In this document: positions 14,202-17,102 of the stretch, one piece after another
Numbering within the stretch: the first letter of the stretch is position 1
Layout of the letters: the number at the start of each line of letters is the position of its first letter
From: an archaeon
GTDB taxonomy: Archaea; Thermoproteota; Nitrososphaeria; Nitrososphaerales; Nitrosopumilaceae
Assembly (NCBI GenBank): GCA_005240025.1
Contig: SBBK01000179.1
Location: forward strand, 1-17,102
Reading direction: 5' to 3'
DNA length: 17,102 nt
Made by a program: the position numbers and the translations under genes
Notes under the pieces: generated by a model
What the model saw: only the letters and a program-made list of their open reading frames with translations
Told to the model about the DNA's origin: nothing
Database searches by the model: none

Positions 14202-14209
14202 CAACAAGA
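14202..14209 (+). repeat. Target-site duplication, right copy (CAACAAGA)
   Basis: Identical to 12839-12846. It continues into ATC AGG AAT TAA, the original end of the permease gene, which now lies stranded beyond the element. Confidence 0.85.
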
Positions 14210-14317
14210 TCAGGAATTAATATCAGACCAACAGCAGCATTCAGTACGAGTACAGTTTGGACATTCAAATGGAAAGTTGCTCTGTTTGCATTCGGAAGGC
14301 ACACACCCAGTCTGCAC
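14210..14317 (-). CDS. Cys-rich mini-protein, 35 residues
   Basis: The frame starts at GTG 14317 and stops at 14210-14212. It opens MQTGCVPSECKQSNFPFECP, continues NCTRTECCCWSDINS, and holds seven cysteines including a CPNC pair and a CCC run. The arrangement suggests a compact metal site or disulphide-linked peptide. It lies 23 bases after the stop of the DsbA-like gene on the same strand, and AGGTGA sits just before the GTG as a plausible ribosome-binding site, so co-transcription is likely. The stop lies immediately next to the target-site duplication, so the transposon missed it by no bases. No family name is known to me. Confidence 0.55.
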   Translation of the reverse strand: MQTGCVPSECKQSNFPFECPNCTRTECCCWSDINS

Positions 14318-14340
14318 AGTTCACCTGTCATGTAATCAGA

Positions 14341-15132
14341 CTATTGCATCTGGTCTATGACTGTCGAGAAGATAGATGCCGGTTGCGGTCCAGAGATTTT
14401 TTCTGTTTTTCCATCAGCGCCTACAATCAGAAATGTTGGCGTTCCCTGAACCCCACTGGAGATCGCTACCTGTTTGTTGTGGTTTACCCTCTCTGAATAT
14501 TTGAAAGAGTCTAGACACTGATTGAATTTTGCAGTATTTAGACCTAGATCTGATGCAAATTTCTTTAGGTTTTCAGAACTTGCCCAGCCACTTTGTATTC
14601 CGCCTTGGTTTGTGTAGATTTTAGAATGGTACTCCCAGTATTTGCCCTGTTCATCTGCACAATATGAAGCCAGGGCAGCGGAATCTGAATCAGGTCCTAT
14701 GAACGGGATATCAACAAAATACAGATTTGCCTTTCCAGTCGCTATGTATTGGGATTCTATGATTGGTTTTTCCTTTGTAAACCATGAGAAACATTTCGGG
14801 CATTGATAGTCGCCAAACTCTATAATTGTGACTTTGGCGTCTTGTGATCCCTGCACAGGTGAAGCCATACTCAGGTCAATCCCGCCTATGGACTTTGGTT
14901 TGATTTGTGGTATGTTGGGGGCTTTTTCTGTAATGGTTTTAGGTTGTGTTTTTACCTTTTTCTTTTCCATTGTCTTTTTGGCAATCTTCTTTTTAACTTT
15001 TTTCTTGTCGGTCATTTTCTTGTCTTTATGATCTTTGTTGTCGCTTGCTTCCATAGCACTTGCCGAAAAATGCGATGTGACAAGCAGCGTGACCATAATG
15101 GTTGATAAAACAAGCAGAGATTTATTTTTCAC
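14341..15132 (-). CDS. Secreted or membrane-tethered DsbA-like thiol oxidoreductase
   Basis: A 263-residue protein in three parts. The N-terminal signal-type segment is SLLVLSTIMVTLLVTSHFSASA. A striking Lys-rich linker follows (about residues 34-62, runs of DKK/KKK). Then comes a DsbA/thioredoxin-4-type domain with the redox pair CPKC in FGDYQCPKCFSWF and the cis-proline loop GTPTF. Two further cysteines (ASYCAD and NQCLD) may form a structural disulphide. It probably oxidises or isomerises disulphides outside the membrane. The start is GTG at 15132, with a TTAAAAG-like TATA about 25 bases upstream. The Cys-rich mini-protein follows in the same operon and could be a client (inference). Confidence 0.88.
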   Translation of the reverse strand: MKNKSLLVLSTIMVTLLVTSHFSASAMEASDNKDHKDKKMTDKKKVKKKIAKKTMEKKKVKTQPKTITEKAPNIPQIKPKSIGGIDLSMASPVQGSQDAKVTIIEFGDYQCPKCFSWFTKEKPIIESQYIATGKANLYFVDIPFIGPDSDSAALASYCADEQGKYWEYHSKIYTNQGGIQSGWASSENLKKFASDLGLNTAKFNQCLDSFKYSERVNHNKQVAISSGVQGTPTFLIVGADGKTEKISGPQPASIFSTVIDQMQ

Positions 15133-15511
15133 ATTTGCTCAAGGCTCATATTTCTTTTAATCTTTTTTCCATATCTTAGCTGGTAACATAGTTTGATTTG
15201 GAAAAACCCTTTTTTGTGATTATTCACAATAAATGTCGGTTTGGCTCAAGACAGGAGTATTGTCAATTTTCCCCCCAGTTTTGAATCGAGTCTGCACGCG
15301 TTTGAGACATAGTTTCGGCGAGCTAATTTCAGTCAACCACTTTCATATGCGAGTGTGGCCTTAATTTTTCGCTTCAATATCATAACGACCATCAAGCTAA
15401 GGCGCGAGAATTTGCAAAAACGCAATAATTTGTCTAAAAATTTGTGAAGATTACCACAGTTTTTCTTGCTCATAAAAAGACTTTTAACAAGTAGGCTAGG
15501 ATTTGTCACGT
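15133..15511. other. Intergenic region (about 380 bp)
   Basis: No convincing gene is present. A perfect palindromic site TGTGA-TTAT-TCACA lies at 15215-15228, 83 bases upstream of the DsbA-like gene, and could be an operator. A T-rich promoter stretch for the DsbA-like gene lies at 15150-15175, and CTTTTAAC (15481-15488) serves the gene at 15512. Confidence 0.45.
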
Positions 15512-15886
15512 ATGGGGTTGGTTGTGAGTGGACAACATGGTCTACTTGAGATTTGTACACGTGTCTTGAGCATTGATGATTCCATAAGATTCGTTGGAAG
15601 AATCAAGGATAGAAAAGTGATTGCTTTTGCGCGACACCCCAACAAAAAACCTCTTTTAGATTCGGAGCTTGGTGATCTAGCCCATTATTATGCGTCATTT
15701 AAGGCAAGTATGGAAGAAATGTTTGATGGGCCATTAGGCAAGACAAACTGGATGATAACTGCAAAGGAAAAGGTGAAGCTCGTGACATTGTTTTTGGACG
15801 ATGGCTTGCTTATTTTCTCAATAGAGACAGATGCAGATCATGATAAAATTATCAAAAAAATTCAAAGCCTAAACATGCATCTCTGA
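15512..15886 (+). CDS. Thaumarchaeal small protein of unknown function (possibly DUF6659-like)
   Basis: About 124 residues from the ATG at 15512. That start is chosen because CTTTTAAC (15481-15488) then lies about 27 bases upstream; an in-frame TTG at 15503 would add three residues. The order of elements is an N-terminal helix, IRFVGRIKDRKVIAFARHPN (strand-turn-strand), KPLLDSELGDLAHYYASFKASMEEM (helix), WMITAKEKVKLVTLFLDDGLLIFSIE (strands), and a closing helix. This resembles small roadblock- or profilin-like sensor proteins multiplied in Nitrososphaerota, which I recall as DUF6659, but I could not check. No catalytic motif is visible. Confidence 0.8.
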   Translation: MGLVVSGQHGLLEICTRVLSIDDSIRFVGRIKDRKVIAFARHPNKKPLLDSELGDLAHYYASFKASMEEMFDGPLGKTNWMITAKEKVKLVTLFLDDGLLIFSIETDADHDKIIKKIQSLNMHL

Positions 15887-15908
15887 AAATAAAAAAGAAA
15901 AAGTGATT

Positions 15909-16040
15909 TTATGGTTGGGCAACCCAGCCATGTTGTATGAGAATGCTTGCTGTGTTTGGTTTTACACACACTGCCGAACCATCAGATACCTTTGGAAGAG
16001 GTTCAAGTCCCTCGTTGCACTGAACATCAGCAGCTGGCCA
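15909..16040 (-). pseudogene. C-terminal remnant of a secreted thaumarchaeal protein
   Basis: On the minus strand, an open stretch with no start codon reads WPAADVQCNEGLEPLPKVSD and then GSAVCVKPNTASILIQHGWV before a stop at 15909-15911. The pattern C-x-E-G-(L/F)-x-(P/L) ... DGS-x-x-CVKP ... L-I-x-x-GW is one I recall at the C-terminus of many secreted or lipoprotein-like thaumarchaeal proteins. An in-frame TAA at 16041-16043 precedes it and no ATG, GTG or TTG follows in time, so it cannot be expressed as it stands. It is the tail of a lost gene, left by deletion or truncation. Confidence 0.55.
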
Positions 16041-16131
16041 TTAAAATTCTACAAAAGATAAAGGGTCTAATGGAACAATAGAACCATACAACCCAAATCA
16101 AAGACATATTGGGAGATATTGTTCTGAGGTA

Positions 16132-16335
16132 ATGAAAAAGATCCTAAAGGAGGCCAAACAAAATCAGAGCTGCTGCTTTGATTTTATACTTGAGGACATT
16201 GTAAAATTGTTCCCAAGGCAGGCTTTAAAGCTTGAAGACACTTACAATGAGAACAGAATTCCCAGCCCCATGTTTTGCCCATACAAGATCGAGACAGCAT
16301 TAGGCTCAGAGATTGGCAATACGCTAGAACTTTAA
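16132..16335 (+). CDS. Hypothetical small protein
   Basis: A 67-residue frame from ATG 16132, with GAGGT two bases before it. It contains two adjacent cysteines near the start (QSCCFDF) and a third near the middle (MFCPYK), and a predicted helix FILEDIVKLFP. No family was recognised. It lies in the same direction as the zinc-ribbon gene 90 bases downstream. Support is limited to codon-like composition and the start context. Confidence 0.45.
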   Translation: MKKILKEAKQNQSCCFDFILEDIVKLFPRQALKLEDTYNENRIPSPMFCPYKIETALGSEIGNTLEL

Positions 16336-16425
16336 AAGATGCTAACAGATCTGCCTGTTAAGAGCCAGACAGGTTTACAAAATGCACATAATACAGGAGA
16401 ACATTCACAAATTATTTGAGTTAGT

Positions 16426-16602
16426 ATGACAGAAACAAATTTTATGGCCAAGGCCAAAAGCGAAATTCTGAGTAACAAGAAAGAAAGCCAGGTGGTAGAA
16501 TGCCCAATCTGTGACATAAAGATAGAGGTGTACTGGGAGGCACGCTATAACGGCATCCGAGCAACATGCCCCACTTGTGAGATCAATTGGGCAGAATCAT
16601 AA
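16426..16602 (+). CDS. Small zinc-ribbon protein, 58 residues
   Basis: The frame starts at ATG 16426 and stops at 16600-16602. A charged N-terminal helix of about 24 residues is followed by CPIC (26-29) and CPTC (48-51), separated by EVYWEARYNGIRATC-type strands. This is a single C-x2-C/C-x2-C zinc ribbon. Such stand-alone ribbons are common in archaea and may bind nucleic acid or partner proteins; no specific role can be given. The four ordered cysteines make coding very likely despite the short length. Confidence 0.75.
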   Translation: MTETNFMAKAKSEILSNKKESQVVECPICDIKIEVYWEARYNGIRATCPTCEINWAES

Positions 16603-16743
16603 AAGCGGTACAAGAAAGCAGCATTGGTTTTTTTCGCGCATTCAATATCGCATTGCAGGAAGGTCTTGAAGAGAGGTAAAAATAAATTCACTGCACAAAT
16701 TTGTCCAGATGTGGGTTCGTAGACATTTTATACGCATTGTTCA

Positions 16744-17102
16744 TTAAAAATAGTCGCTTAACGAAATTTTGTTCTCATTTGGAATTTTGGCAATCTCAAA
16801 TCCTCCCTGCCTTTTTGAAAGCTGGCGTGTTGCATCGATTCCAAGCTTTGCTGTAAGCAGGTTTTTTTGATCACTTGAAGGATCAAGACTAGACCCCCTT
16901 ACCTTTTCAATTATGGTAAGGCCCCTGTCTGCCTGAAACCTCGTAGCCATGGCATACTCCACTGCCACTGGGTCGGCTGGGTTGATATCATCATCTACTA
17001 CTGTGACCATTTTTAGTGAACGATGGGCAGCAAATGTTTTTTCAATTACCTTCTTTGCGTCAGCATCTTTTTTCTTTGATATTTGTACTACAGCATGAAG
17101 CC
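16744..17102 (-). CDS. UbiD-family decarboxylase, C-terminal part (runs off the window)
   Basis: The frame is open to the right edge, so the N-terminal two-thirds are missing. The visible 118 residues begin LHAVVQISKKKDADAKKVIE and include VTVVDDDINPADPVAVEYAM and ATRFQADRGLTII, then GSSLDPSS and LGIDATRQ. These match the C-terminal region of UbiD prenylated-FMN-dependent (de)carboxylases (the family's VVDDDVNP...W/V-A..TR and KMGIDAT segments). The substrate cannot be assigned from this part. The stop is at 16744-16746; the 141 bases between it and the convergent zinc-ribbon gene show nothing notable. Confidence 0.88.
   Translation of the reverse strand, partial: LHAVVQISKKKDADAKKVIEKTFAAHRSLKMVTVVDDDINPADPVAVEYAMATRFQADRGLTIIEKVRGSSLDPSSDQKNLLTAKLGIDATRQLSKRQGGFEIAKIPNENKISLSDYF

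Noticed and set aside
15233..15364. Plus-strand 43-codon frame starting just after the TGTGATTATTCACA palindrome
   Set aside because: Composition looks random and no promoter spacing supports it.
15333..15560. Minus-strand frame, with an internal ATG giving a 46-residue basic peptide
   Set aside because: It overlaps the start of the gene at 15512, and the TATA-like box is at the wrong distance. I could not support it.
15990..16020. GGTTCAAGTCC, a tRNA T-loop-like string
   Set aside because: The flanking bases do not form a proper 5-bp T stem or acceptor stem, and the minus strand reads as a protein C-terminal remnant.

Overview
The window looks like a chromosomal segment of an ammonia-oxidising-type archaeon (Nitrososphaerota, formerly Thaumarchaeota). 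The evidence is AT-rich DNA, a group II chaperonin (thermosome) subunit, many genes whose start codon lies about 25 bases after a TATA-like box with no leader, GTG and TTG starts, and several small proteins of a thaumarchaeal style. No rRNA, tRNA or CRISPR array was found. The genus cannot be named from sequence alone.

Bases 1-6471 hold a stress-type cluster: five universal stress proteins (UspA family), two CBS-domain pair proteins, two phosphoribosyltransferase-fold proteins, an FMN-binding PNPOx-like protein with a small zinc-finger protein behind it, and small unknown genes. Bases 6476-9715 hold a VIT1/CCC1-type metal transporter gene broken by three single-base shifts, a membrane-anchored Met/His-rich protein, and the thermosome. 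Bases 9720-11120 hold a malate/lactate dehydrogenase-like gene behind a membrane-anchored unknown protein. Bases 11577-14220 hold an APC-family amino acid permease whose 3' end carries a 1355-bp insertion. Bases 14210-15132 hold a secreted DsbA-like protein followed by an unlisted 35-residue Cys-rich mini-protein. Bases 15512-17102 hold a small unknown-family protein, a C-terminal gene remnant, two small genes (one a zinc ribbon) and the 3' part of a UbiD-type decarboxylase.

Two results stand out. First, a 9-base near-palindrome (TGATWWTCA and variants) recurs in the intergenic regions of the first 8 kb. It is often arrayed with an exact 13-base period, and its nearest copy sits 38-42 bases before the start codon of almost every gene with its own promoter: USPs, CBS proteins, phosphoribosyltransferases, the PNPOx-like gene, the Met-rich gene and the thermosome. 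This looks like the operator of an undescribed stress regulon. Second, the insertion in the permease gene has perfect 47-bp terminal inverted repeats and an 8-bp target duplication (CAACAAGA), yet encodes only a frameshifted TnpB (the RNA-guided nuclease family normally carried by IS200/IS605 and IS607 elements, which have no such ends). It reads as a TnpB captured by a non-autonomous transposon of DDE type. The insertion also replaced the last residues of the permease.
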